This document shows, piece by piece, positions 11,191 to 21,147 of a DNA stretch of 64,000 bases (within the stretch, counting starts at the first letter, position 1; each line of letters starts with the position of its first letter). The DNA is from Cavenderia fasciculata (taxonomy: Eukaryota; Evosea; Eumycetozoa; Acytosteliales; Cavenderiaceae), in assembly GCF_000203815.1 (NCBI RefSeq), contig NW_004457624.1, positions 124,001-188,000 on the forward strand, in the 5' to 3' direction. The notes under the pieces were generated by a model that worked only from the letters and a program-made list of their open reading frames with translations, was not told the origin of the DNA and did not search any database. Both the position numbers and the translations under genes were made by a program.

Positions 11191-14136
11191 GGTGGGGTTT
11201 GTGTTTTCGAGATACACTCTCTTGTTTTTGAGTTTTGAGAGTACCTGAGCTTCAGTATCTATAGACCACACATACTTTACGAAATAACGAAAGAGACGAG
11301 CACGTTTGGCACTTTCGAGGAATATATGGAGGTTTTTATCGGTAACGACTGTTGGGAACCAGAACAGTGGAGAGAACGTGTTGAATGTCTTCTCTTCCTC
11401 GATGAAACGATCGATTTTCTCTGGGTTGTCTCCGATAGAGGCCATCATATATTCGACGTAGCATTCGAATACAAGAGGATGTTCTATGAGGAACGAGACT
11501 GGATGGGGTTCCAACCCACAATGCACTCGCATCAAGTTGGTATCACGTAGTAAATGTGCCAACAATAGTTTTTTACTCGCGAGTAAGACTACCAGTTCAG
11601 CTGGAGGAAACAGTGTCACAATTGTGCATTTGGCTTCTTTGGCGCGATGGTGTACTCTTTCCAGTATTCTTTCATCTCGAATAGCACGATCAATGCCAGT
11701 TAATACTATCATAAATGGTTGTCCATTGAATAGGATTCTATATTTGTTGATAGCAGACATGATAATTATTTCTATATAGAGCAGGTGATAGGTAGGAAGG
11801 AAGAAAGGATTGTGTGAATGTTAGTTTAATTATTATCTATATATAGAATCCTTAAGATCAAGATATGTATATATTTTTAGGCTTACCATTTTCCTCTGTA
11901 CTATTTTCATCACCAACTTCTTCTTCTGTCAATGTGGTTACGAGTTGAGGAGCATCCATGTCCACTGGAAGCGTGCTATCGGTTGATGGGGTTGGATTTT
12001 CACCATACATTGCGGCCTCGATTTCCTCCTCGTTTTGGTAAACTGGATGGGCTGGCATGCTCTTGCACACATAAGAATGTCTAGCTCCGGAAAAGGTGAG
12101 TGATCCTAGAACTTGATCATTGATACTGCTGCCACAATTATTATTACTAGCTGATGTCCTAGAGAAGAGAACGACATTGGGAATGTCCCCATAGATGGCT
12201 TTGATCGATTGGCGCCAAGACAGGTACCTAAACACATTCTCGATCATGTGTTTGGTCACTTGGTATCTGATGCGATAGAGGCCATGGTCAGCAGACAAGA
12301 AGTAGAATGTGTCTGATATCTCTACGATTCCATTGACGACAGTATCATAATCAACCACTTGATACCTTGTCGATCCATCTGGTAGGTAGACAACTCGAAA
12401 TCGATATAGTACGATCCCTTTGCCAGGGTCTCTGTGTGAAGATGGCAGAGGTGGACTTTGATGCCCAATTGACAGAATCGAGCGATCATATCTTTGACCT
12501 CGGTCGGGTGTCTTGACAGCCTTTCCATGCTAATGAGGATCAGCAAGTCATTGGGACTCATGCCAGACAAGAGATGTAGCAACTGAATTCTCATACTCTC
12601 GGGGAACCAATAGGTGCTTACAATCTCGATGATCAGCCTTAATTCATAATCTGGGGTTGAATCGAGCAGAGGTTGGGAGGAGATGATCATTGGCAACCAG
12701 GTGGTCGTTGACAAGTATTGAGAGAGTTGCCAGAAGCTTGGTGAGTTGCTTCTCGAGACCAGCGGAAACGGTGCCTCCGTCATCTCCATGACTCTGCCTT
12801 GCAAACATCCATACTCTTTCAATGTCATGGTAGTCATACATTTTGAATATATTTTGGATGCCCTCCAACGACAACAGTGATGAATCATTCTCGGCGGCCA
12901 ATTTATCGACGATCTTTTTGGGGGTCGTTTCTTTTCCCCCTCGCGACGTTCCTGCTCTTTGATTTGTCTCACTCCTTCAAGAACTATATCATCCAACATT
13001 GCACCGTTTGGCATAACGTCTCGCCCAATATTGAATAATGATTTTTTTCCATTCTGGCTCATTACAGAGTCAACCCATTCTTGTATCTCCACATAGTATA
13101 CTCTTGTTCCATCTACCTTTTGGAATCGAGTATTCATGATATCTAATATGTGCGGGTAAGGAAGGAAGGAAGGAAGGAAGGAAGGAAGGAAGGAAGGAAG
13201 GAAGGAAGTAGGTTAGTGGTGTTTGAATTTATCGTATCATATCAGATATCTAAGAATATACATACTTCCAATATCTTTGATATCTTTTGAGAATGATATG
13301 ATATAACAACCCGTTTTACTAGCGATTGAGGCATCTCTCACATCATATATCGCATCAATAGAATCTTTATACTCGTTGATTATATTGCAGGGAATCGCCA
13401 GATAGTGAGGACCTGGTTGCTTTCTCGTGATGAATCACCACTATCCATATTATAGCCGCCATCTCTGTCTCGAGGATGAATTGAAGAATGACTCGTCGTT
13501 GTAGTGGTGGTGGACGAGGAAGACGAGGATATTGGTCCAGATACATTGGTGGCGGGTGGAGCTTGGGTAATGGATCTTTGTGTTGGGATCTTTGATTGTA
13601 CCCATTTGAGAAGTGGTGCATTTCTTTCCAAGCCTGGATCATTCTTGACTACAATTGAATATTTGATTGATCGATACCACATAAATATACCTTGAGCAGA
13701 ATCGAATAATTTGACCGGCTCTGGGGTACGAACAATTACGGTCTCATGGAACCATGATAATGATGAGAACCCTTTGTAGTATTGTTGGTATACCCATCTC
13801 TGTATAGGAATAATAATTAATTGGTTAGTACTAACTAAATTTTGTTAGTGCTACTATATAATATTTTAACTTACCCTTTCCTGTATTATTCTTTACATAT
13901 ATAAGATTTGGAAGTGGATCTATGGTATATCCCTGGAAGTGGTTGTGACTGACTACTTTCTCGAATACATAGCCATTGAATCTTTTGTCTTGTAGTAGAT
14001 CCATTACTGTATCATAATGGTATGTGGCTATTTCCTCTCTCTCATCTACACGAGAACTTTCCTCTCTTGCCGATCTCTTGAATGTGCTTCTGTATCTTGT
14101 AGCTAGTCTGTTGGTTATATCAACTATAGAAGACAT
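10379..14136 (-). CDS. Multi-module serine-recombinase (resolvase)-like protein, possibly decaying
   Basis: Proposed exons: 14136-13897, 13799 to 13602 or 13545, 13419-13266, 13142 to about 12366, about 12313 (or earlier) to 11887, 11771-10857, 10760-10379. Three related modules follow one another. Module 2 (about 12830-12440) has a strand with FARQSHG and then GLEKQLTKLL, matching the resolvase Y-A-R-V-S...Q start, and later NDLLILISMERLSRH followed by an amphipathic helix and GIKVHL, matching the resolvase D-x-L-x-V...DRLGRD...GV block. Module 3 has VVLFSRTSA and GSSINDQV, then after an intron MIVLTGIDRAIRDE. Module 1 is degenerate: VIVRTPE and IPCNIINEYKD replace the Ser and the Arg pair. 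Between modules are repeats around LPDGS/MPNGA. The C-terminus has a C-x9-C-x13-C-x2-H zinc-like motif, a KKKKK patch and an Asp tail. Two frame changes (near 12920 and 12700) and one near 12440 are not cleanly explained by introns, so it may be a pseudogene. Homology is inferred by eye. Confidence 0.55.
13159..13208. repeat. GGAA tetranucleotide repeat inside an intron
   Basis: About twelve GGAA units. On the minus strand this is a long CCTT pyrimidine tract directly before the TATTAG acceptor of the recombinase-like gene exon that starts at 13142, so it may act as the polypyrimidine tract of that intron. Confidence 0.85.
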
Positions 14137-14888
14137 AATTTATATATGGATATATAAGTTTAACTTTGTTGGTGTATGTATAGAACTTGTAGAATACATA
14201 CCAATTACCAAGTTGATAGGGGAAGAATTATTGTTGATAGGGCACCACTGTTGTTCTGGCACTTGATAGATGTTAGAGTCTACAAGGAATCACTGGCTGA
14301 ATAGAGTAGTATTAGACACTTGTCATTGTTGATTGACTTGTTGTTCGGGCTGATTAGAGTTGTATTAGACACTTGTCATTGTTGAATGAATAGAGTTATT
14401 GCAACCGCTTGCTGAATATCACCTTGTTGTTCGGGCTGTATTAGGCTTGTCATTGTTGAATGAATAGAGTTGTTGCAACCACTATCACCTTTTTGTTCGG
14501 GCTGTATTAGACAGTTGTAATTGTTCAATAGAGCTGTATTTGACACTTGTCATAGATCAGACTTGTATTCACTGGATGTCTCTGTTGCCTTTAATTAATA
14601 TTTTTTTTTTTGGTGAACTTTTTTATTGTAGTACAACAGGAACAGATAGAGTAATTTATTATCATAAATCTTATTATTATTATTATTTTAAGTCCAATTG
14701 GAATTTATAGAGATTTAATTTAATAATAATAAATTATGATAGATTTATTTTATATCTGCTAATTCGAAGAGAAGAGTTCCACTACAGAAAAAAAAAAGTT
14801 AATAATAGATTTACTTGTTTCCCCCATTTAATATAATATAAATATATTAGTATTTTGAATTAATTTAATAAGAAATTTATTTTATTAT
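14137..14888. other. Gene-free stretch between the two recombinase-like loci
   Basis: Holds the possible 5' end of the recombinase-like gene (a minus-strand GTATGT donor at 14201 and a TATAG acceptor at 14122 would splice a short upstream exon in frame), the degenerate repeat at 14281-14580, and from about 14795 the duplicated TPC first-exon region, here reading ATGGGGGAAACAAG instead of ATGGGTGAACAAG and not followed by a channel gene. Confidence 0.5.
14281..14580. repeat. Degenerate 60-85 bp tandem repeat
   Basis: Four imperfect units share the blocks GTATTAGACACTTGTCATTG, TGAATAGAGTTGTTGCAACC and a unit end TTGTTCGGGCTG (positions near 14340, 14430, 14495). All frames contain stops, so it is not coding as it stands. 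Confidence 0.75.
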
Positions 14889-15194
14889 TTAGTTGTCATC
14901 TTCATCATCGTCATATCCATCATCATCACCATCATCATTACCATCATCATCATCATCATCACTATCATGGTCATGTTGTGATCTAGAATGACATTGTCTT
15001 ACAGACAATGGATCAAGTGTAGGTTTGACCACCTTCTTCTTCTTTTTTCTAACGCCAATTGAGTAGTGGAAATGGCATTTACTCTTGTGGCGTGCATATA
15101 CTACAATGCCATTGCCACATAATTTTCCGTTATCTTGCTTTGCTTTGCACTTATTTTTGTGCAAGTATTGCAATTGTCCGGATCGCAAGATACA
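14795..15194. repeat. Segmental duplication, copy B
   Basis: Partner of 10280-10683 in the same orientation, about 4.5 kb away. It carries the 3' end of the recombinase-like gene plus what is the first exon and donor of the TPC gene in copy A. Confidence 0.9.
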
Positions 15195-15393
15195 GGCAAC
15201 ACCACAATAAGGAGTTTCTCCTTCCCACGACGCTTTATCAATATTGGATACCAGTTTTCCACATACTCGTCCATCTTGGTATGTGTATTGACAGTATACT
15301 GGTCCACATTTTCTTCCAGACTCTCTTTCTCTTTTCTACTTCAGTCTTGGTTGGTTGCTTTTTGGCGACTGGTCTGGTTGGTACAACTTTACG

Positions 15394-15456
<63 letters not shown>

Positions 15457-15801
15457 GTTGTTGTTGTCGTAGTTGTTGCCATCATCGTCATCATCATGCT
15501 ATCTGTTGATGGGGTTGGACCTTCACCATACATTGCGGCCTCGATTTCCTCCTCGTTTTGGTAAACTGGATGGGCTGGCTTGCTCTTGCACATTCTTATG
15601 TGTAGCTCCGGAAAAGGTAAGTGATCCTCGTAGAATCTGATCATTGATACTGCTGCCACAATCTAGCCGATGTCCTAGAGAATATACATTGGGGATGTAC
15701 CTGTCTTGGCGCCAATCAATGGAGTACTGAATCTTTTGTCTTGTAGTAGATTTAGTACTTGCCAATCTTTTTTGTTGTAGCACAGACAGATAGAGAGACA
15801 T
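14889..15801 (-). pseudogene. Partial, rearranged paralogue of the recombinase-like gene
   Basis: Minus-strand blocks occur in the same order as in the intact neighbour: a piece like 13978-14003 (around 15731-15756), then a resolvase-start block matching 11990-12200 (GSSINDQI, then PVYQNEEEIEAAMYG), then a long ATT repeat that would code Asn, then a Cys-rich segment and the duplicated C-terminus ending at 14889. Several frame changes separate the blocks (for example in the GA-rich run near 15325) and the resolvase core with DRxxR is missing. The Cys-rich part has a second C-x9-C motif (CQYTYQDGRVC) just before the shared CKAKQDNGKLC motif. There is no single open frame; unannotated introns could rescue parts of it, but a decayed copy is the simplest reading. 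It ends 90 bp from the RACK1 stop. Confidence 0.6.
15397..15457. repeat. ATT trinucleotide repeat
   Basis: About twenty ATT units inside the paralogous fragment; on the minus strand one frame would be poly-Asn, which is how such tracts normally appear in coding exons of this genome. Confidence 0.85.
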
Positions 15802-15891
15802 TATAATAATAAATCCAATTATTATTATTTTGTGAGTAATTTGTCGATTTAATTTAATAATAATAAATTAATTTGATTTTATTATAATAAA

Positions 15892-16869
15892 TTAACAGGT
15901 GATGTTGTAAACACGGATGATGTTATCAGTGTAACCGGCATAGAGGGTAGTACCATCTGGAGCCCAGGCGAGGGAGATACATGAAGCTGGCTTGGTCTCT
16001 CTCTTCTTGGCTTCTGGGTTGGCAGACTTCTTTGGAAGAACGATTTCGAGGAGGATGGACTTGGAGAGGAGATCCCAGATGAGGATCTTGTCATCAGTGG
16101 CAGCACACAACCAATACTTGTTTGGTGAGAAAGCGAGGGCATTGATGGTACCACGGGCATCCAACTTGTACAATGGTTGACCCTTTTGGAGTTCCCAGAG
16201 ACAAGCCATTTGGTCCTTGCCACCAGAGGCACACAATGAACCATCTGGGGAGATCGTGACGGTGTTAATGTAACCAGTGTGACCTTCGAGGGTGAACTTG
16301 CAGGTGTAGGTCTTCATGTCCCAAACCTTGACGTTCTTGTCCCAACCACCAGAGACGACGATTTGTTCGTTTGGTGAGTAACGGACGCAAGATACCCATT
16401 CAGTGTGGCTTTGGTTTTGCTTCTCAGACAAGTCGTACTTGAGCTCACCGATGGTGTTCCAGACGCAAATTCTCTTGTCACGGGAACCAGAGATAATTTG
16501 ACGGTGGTCAAATGAGAAACAGACAGACATGACATCCTTGGTGTGTCCTTGGAAACGACGGGTGGTGAGACCAGAGTTGATGTCCCAGAGACGGAGGGTA
16601 CCATCCCATGAACCAGAGAGGGCAAATTGACCGTCGTGTGAGATGACGACATCTTGGACAAAGTGAGAGTGACCGTGGAGTGAACGCAATGGGTAACCAT
16701 AGTTGTCTTGTTCACGAACCAACTTCCAGACCATGACGGTGTGATCACGGGATGATGAAAGGATGGTATCTGGGTGTTCAGATGAGACGGCAATGGCGGT
16801 GACTTGACCGTTGTGTCCCTTTAACTCACCACGGAGTGAGTACTTGGCAGCTGGTACTTGTTGTTCCAT
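15892..16869 (-). CDS. gpbB: RACK1, G-protein beta-subunit-like WD40 scaffold
   Basis: Uninterrupted frame of 325 aa. Seven WD40 blades are visible, each with GH near the start and W-D or similar at the end (for example [37 protein letters not shown]), giving a single seven-bladed propeller. Length and blade sequences match RACK1, which sits on the 40S ribosomal subunit near the mRNA exit and also binds kinase C and other signalling proteins. Codons are biased to C/G-ending forms compared with neighbours, as expected of an abundantly expressed ribosomal gene. The symbol is that used for the Dictyostelium orthologue. It shares a 470 bp divergent promoter with the BAR/RhoGAP gene. Confidence 0.95.
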   Translation of the reverse strand: MEQQVPAAKYSLRGELKGHNGQVTAIAVSSEHPDTILSSSRDHTVMVWKLVREQDNYGYPLRSLHGHSHFVQDVVISHDGQFALSGSWDGTLRLWDINSGLTTRRFQGHTKDVMSVCFSFDHRQIISGSRDKRICVWNTIGELKYDLSEKQNQSHTEWVSCVRYSPNEQIVVSGGWDKNVKVWDMKTYTCKFTLEGHTGYINTVTISPDGSLCASGGKDQMACLWELQKGQPLYKLDARGTINALAFSPNKYWLCAATDDKILIWDLLSKSILLEIVLPKKSANPEAKKRETKPASCISLAWAPDGTTLYAGYTDNIIRVYNITC

Positions 16870-17339
16870 TTTTCTCTCTAATTTGTTATGATATAAGATC
16901 TGTAAAGAAGAGGGTCAAAAAAAAATATGATGATAATCGAGCGCGTGTGGCAGAGCATACCAAAAAAAAAAAAAAAAAAAAAATTTGCAATCGAAAAAAA
17001 TTAATCAAAAATCGATTAAAATATTCACTCTCATTGATTTTCTGCCCGTCCCCTCATTTCTATTCTCAGACCTCATCGACCCAATTCATATAATTTAATT
17101 TTTTATAAAACCACAACATCTCCCAATAATATATATTTTAGATTAAGATTAGATATTGTATTGTATTTATAAACACACCACCGCGGCCACATATATTTAT
17201 TTGTATTATTATTATTATTATTATTATTATTTATAACAAGCAAGTTCAAAGTAGTTTAGTTTAGTTTGTCAGTTTAAGTGTATCATATTTATCATCAAAA
17301 TTTAAAAAGAAAAGAAAAGAAAAGAAGAAAGACTATAAA
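16870..17339. promoter_or_regulatory. Divergent promoter, RACK1 / BAR-RhoGAP
   Basis: 470 bp with A- and T-tracts near 16960-16985, a TAT/ATT repeat near 17200-17232 and an AAAAG run just before the plus-strand start. No distinct operator could be recognised. Confidence 0.5.
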
Positions 17340-19903
17340 ATGAAGTCATTAAGGAAAAAGAATACTCCTTTGGATGATATGTATAGTGTATGAAGGATTG
17401 ATTGATTGATTGATTGATTTAGTTGATTGATATTAATATATTGATTTCTAGAAAATAACAGAAAATGCAGATTTAATGGATGATTTACAAAAGAATTTAG
17501 AGAAACAACAACAACATTTCTTTACAACATCACTTCATTCAAAACTTATTGCTGAATCCCTCAAAAAATATTCAGATACTACTTCAACTTATAATACTAG
17601 AATCCCTCTAAGTATGTTAATCAAAATTGATATATATATAGATATCTGTATTAGTATTTGTATTGATCAAAAAATTTGTTTACTTTTTAATTTTTAATTT
17701 TAGGTGATTGTATGCAAAGAGCATCAGAATGGCAAGCAATTGTAGGTGATGTATTTAGTCATCTTGGAAATGTATTATATGATAGAACAACTCAACCATT
17801 AAAAGAAACGGTTAGAATTCAATTGGAAATGGCAAAGGATGGAAAAAAGAGAGTTAAAAAGGCTGGTGGAGAGACATCGACAGATTCTAAATCTTCTTTT
17901 TCATCTTCTTCATCGTCATCATCATCATCATTTTCATCTGGACGTCCAAATGAATTTAAAAAGGAACAAGAAAGTTTTGAAAAGGTTTCAAAAGAAACTT
18001 TACAACTATACAATGATTCTGAATTTGCATTGGAAAATTCAGCTGTACAAACAGTTCTCTCTGCCTATGAAGCATACTATGATTTCTTTCAAAAAGGTGC
18101 TTTTCAAATGGCAAGAATTAAAGCAGATATTGATAATTATAGAAAAATCATTCTTGAAACTGTAAATATTAAAAAAAAAAAAAAAGAAAAAGAAAAAGAA
18201 AAAAAAAGAATCCTGATGATTAATTAATTATCCTTTCCTTTTTTAGAATAAAGTAGCAGCTAAATTAAGAAATTATATCCCAAGAAAAACATTTGGAATT
18301 AAATTGGAGGAAGTGTTTGCAAGAGAGGCACATAGACCCATTCCAATGTTTTTAGAGGAGATATTTAAATATTTGGAAAAGGTGTCACCAACAGTCGAGG
18401 GTATATTTCGTGTTAGTGCTGGTAAATCTGCTATCGATGCTCTTCAACAAAAGATTGAAACAAATCAACCTTTGGAACTACAAAATATTCCAGACCCTCA
18501 TGCAGTTTCAAGTGTACTCAAATCATTCTTTCGTTCTCTACCCGAACCTCTCATTTATCATTCAAATTATCAAAAATATCTTTCTCTTTCAAGTATGTTA
18601 AAATTATTAATAATAATTAATATAAATATACATTTATTAATTTTTTTTTTAATTTATTTATTTTTTAGGTCAAGAACAAAATAAACATATTCCAGAATTG
18701 AAAAGATTGATTTCATCATTACCAGTTAGTAATCAAGTTGTATTAAGAAATGTATTGGCACTTTGTAGTTTAATCAAACAACACAAAGAGGTTACAAAGA
18801 TGGATTCAAACAATCTAGCAGTGGTGATTGGACCAAATATCATGGAGTCAATCCCTGGTTTAAAGGCAGAGGATATCCAAAAAGCAGAGACATTTGCCGA
18901 ATTTAATTCATTGTTTATTTTACTCATTGAAAACTACCAATTCATCTTTCCATCTCAAAGTGGTGTTGACTTTGCTAGAAATCGTTCTCAAACTGAACCA
19001 AATATCCTCCCCAACAACAACAACAACAACCTTTCAACTGGTGGTACTGGTCATAGTTCTCCTTCTTCTTCATCGGGTCCACATGTAAAAGAAAAGCCAT
19101 TACCTCCACCACCCATCCCTACACCCATCCCCACACCAGTCGTCACCACCGCTACCACCACCACCACCACCACGACTACAGTCTCTTCATCACCTTCATC
19201 TAAACTTCCAACACCTCAACCAAATGAATTATCTCTTTCCTCTATTTCTCTATCTGACCCCAACGACATTCAAGAAACAAAAGATTTGGATGGTGGTCCC
19301 CAAGAGAATAACAATAACAATAACAATAACAATAACAATAACAATAACAATAACAATAACAATATCAACAATGAACCGATCAAGGAACCATCAACACAAC
19401 CACCAACCTCACCTCCTCTTCCACCAACAGGGTCATTGTCACCTCTTGCATTTGACCAACAACGAAAAAAGAGTGTATCAATTGTAATGGAGAGAGGAGA
19501 CTTGCTCAAGCCTATTGACATGGAGATACATTTTATTACCATTCATTCAAGTCTTGAAAAGTTAAAAAACATTGTAGTGGAGAACAAGTCAACAGAATTT
19601 GGAATAGAACTCATTAAATCATTCAAAAAGATATCAGAGATTTCAGTTTCCATACAAAAGATTACAAAGTTTACCTTTAATCGAGACAAGCCAGTTGTTG
19701 CCGTCGAGGATGACAAGATCACCAAGGTTCAAAAGACACTCGTTTATACCTATGAAAATAATGTCGACCTCCTTTTAGATGCCAAGCGACTGTACGAATC
19801 GTCAGAGGATAACATTGAATTGTCAAAAGAAATTGAAGACGCCATTTCAACTATGGATAGGGTTTTGGTTGAAGAGCTCACTTCCCTTCAAAATAAACAT
19901 TAA
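17340..19903 (+). CDS. BAR-like / RhoGAP domain protein
   Basis: Five exons: 17340-17387, 17452-17611, 17704-18161, 18247-18592, 18669-19903, about 748 aa. The short first exon (MKSLRKKNTPLDDMYS) is joined in frame by GTATGA and TTTCTAG. Residues about 1-220 are helical and rich in charged heptads, with the pattern seen before RhoGAP domains in BAR-RhoGAPs (segments such as EWQAIVGDVFSHLGNVL and NKVAAKLRNYIP). The RhoGAP domain runs from about 232 to 430, with the arginine-finger motif EGIFRVSAG near 272 and NNLAVVIGPNI later. A Pro/Thr/Asn-rich linker follows, then a helical C-terminal segment of about 130 aa. Predicted role: membrane-curvature-linked inactivation of a Rho GTPase. The BAR assignment is weaker than the RhoGAP one. 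Confidence 0.85.
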
Positions 19904-20023
19904 TTATGAGATTATTTCTTATTAATATATGAGTTTTCACTTTTTTGTTTTCAGCAAAACATAGTGGTGTTCAAAAAAAAATTTGATCATTTTTTTAATC
20001 TCAACTCAATAAAACAGATAGAC

Positions 20024-21012
20024 ATGTCAAATACAAATACAGATACAGATACGGATACAGATACAGATACAACAATGGACGAATTTGAGTTCAGGATGCA
20101 AATTCACGGTCCGTTTGACGATTTGCTCACAGGAACCGCATTAAATCAAGACCATCAAACACCGCCATTTGCTGACAAAGATATGTCCTTCACTCCTCAA
20201 TCAGATATGTTATTGGTCACCACACCCCTGGGATCATTAGATGTCAACCAACAAGGACCATTACCAAACGATCAGTTTATACCGGTTGGCATTTTCCCAC
20301 AGATATCAATAGACAACATTTATCAAGATAGTGGGATGGAACCAACCAGCGCTTATCAAGACAACCAAATGGCATTCGCTGGCTGCTATCAAGACTCCCG
20401 TTTGTTAGGCACCGATCTAGTTAGCCAAGCCCCATTGGCCCCTTACCAAGATAATGAAGTTCAGACCCCAGAAATTAAGGTTACAAAAGCATTAAGATGG
20501 TTTAAACTAATAGTGGATGCACAATGTTTTTATGGCATCGATCCAAATGAACAGTTTCCAAAACCCACTTTAGAGACGATCTGTTCCTTGATCAAGCAAT
20601 TTGAAGATTTCCAGCTTCTATTAGAATCCTCAAAAGCTTTTATTAGTGAGGAATCTTATAAAAGCAGAAAAACCAGAAATGAGAATATTCTTTTGGCCAA
20701 GATACTTGTTAATCTCAAGGCTCTCAAGCCAGCACCTCTTGACAGCCCAACCAGAGAGTCTATAAAAAAGGAATTGATAGAGCTGAGAGCCACCACCCCA
20801 CAATTGGCCACCACTGTTAAAAGGGAGATAGCCAAAAAATATAATATTTCTTTGAGTGTTGTTCTCAATTTATACAAGAATACCTTTAATACAAGCAGAA
20901 AAGTAAGTAAAATATTCATCTCAAGATTTACCTTTGGCCTTCACTAATAGTTCGTTTTGTTTAGGCCAATCCCCAAAATGCTCCGAAAGCCGTCAAAGTA
21001 TTGAATAAATAA
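20024..21012 (+). CDS. Unknown protein with YQD repeats and a helix-turn-helix-like C-terminus
   Basis: Two exons, 20024-20902 and 20965-21012, 308 aa. I chose the ATG at 20024 (MSNTNTDTD) because the frame upstream has no ATG. The N-terminal half is acidic, begins with a Thr-Asp dipeptide repeat and has four spaced Y-Q-D motifs (IYQDSG, AYQDNQ, CYQDSR, PYQDNE). The C-terminal half is basic and helical; LATTVKREIAKKYNISLSVV resembles a helix-turn-helix of the kind found in DNA-binding proteins. Codons are GC-richer than in the neighbours. I do not recognise a family. It starts 120 bp after the RhoGAP gene and converges on the next gene with 135 bp between stops. Confidence 0.75.
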
Positions 21013-21147
21013 CATTGTTTCCCATTGTGATTCAAGAACTTTTCTCCAATCATACTACCCACTATTAAAAAATACTATTTTGTACATTTGCAATGCTCTA
21101 GAATAAAATTTTTTTGCATATGAACAACCCAAATGGTGTTCTTAATT

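Noticed and set aside
12644-12901. 85-codon minus-strand frame as a separate gene
   Set aside because: It holds the N-part of resolvase module 2 and continues in another frame; treated as part of the larger gene.
14024-14266. 80-codon plus-strand frame opposite the first recombinase-like exon
   Set aside because: Antisense of a better supported, spliced exon; no motif.
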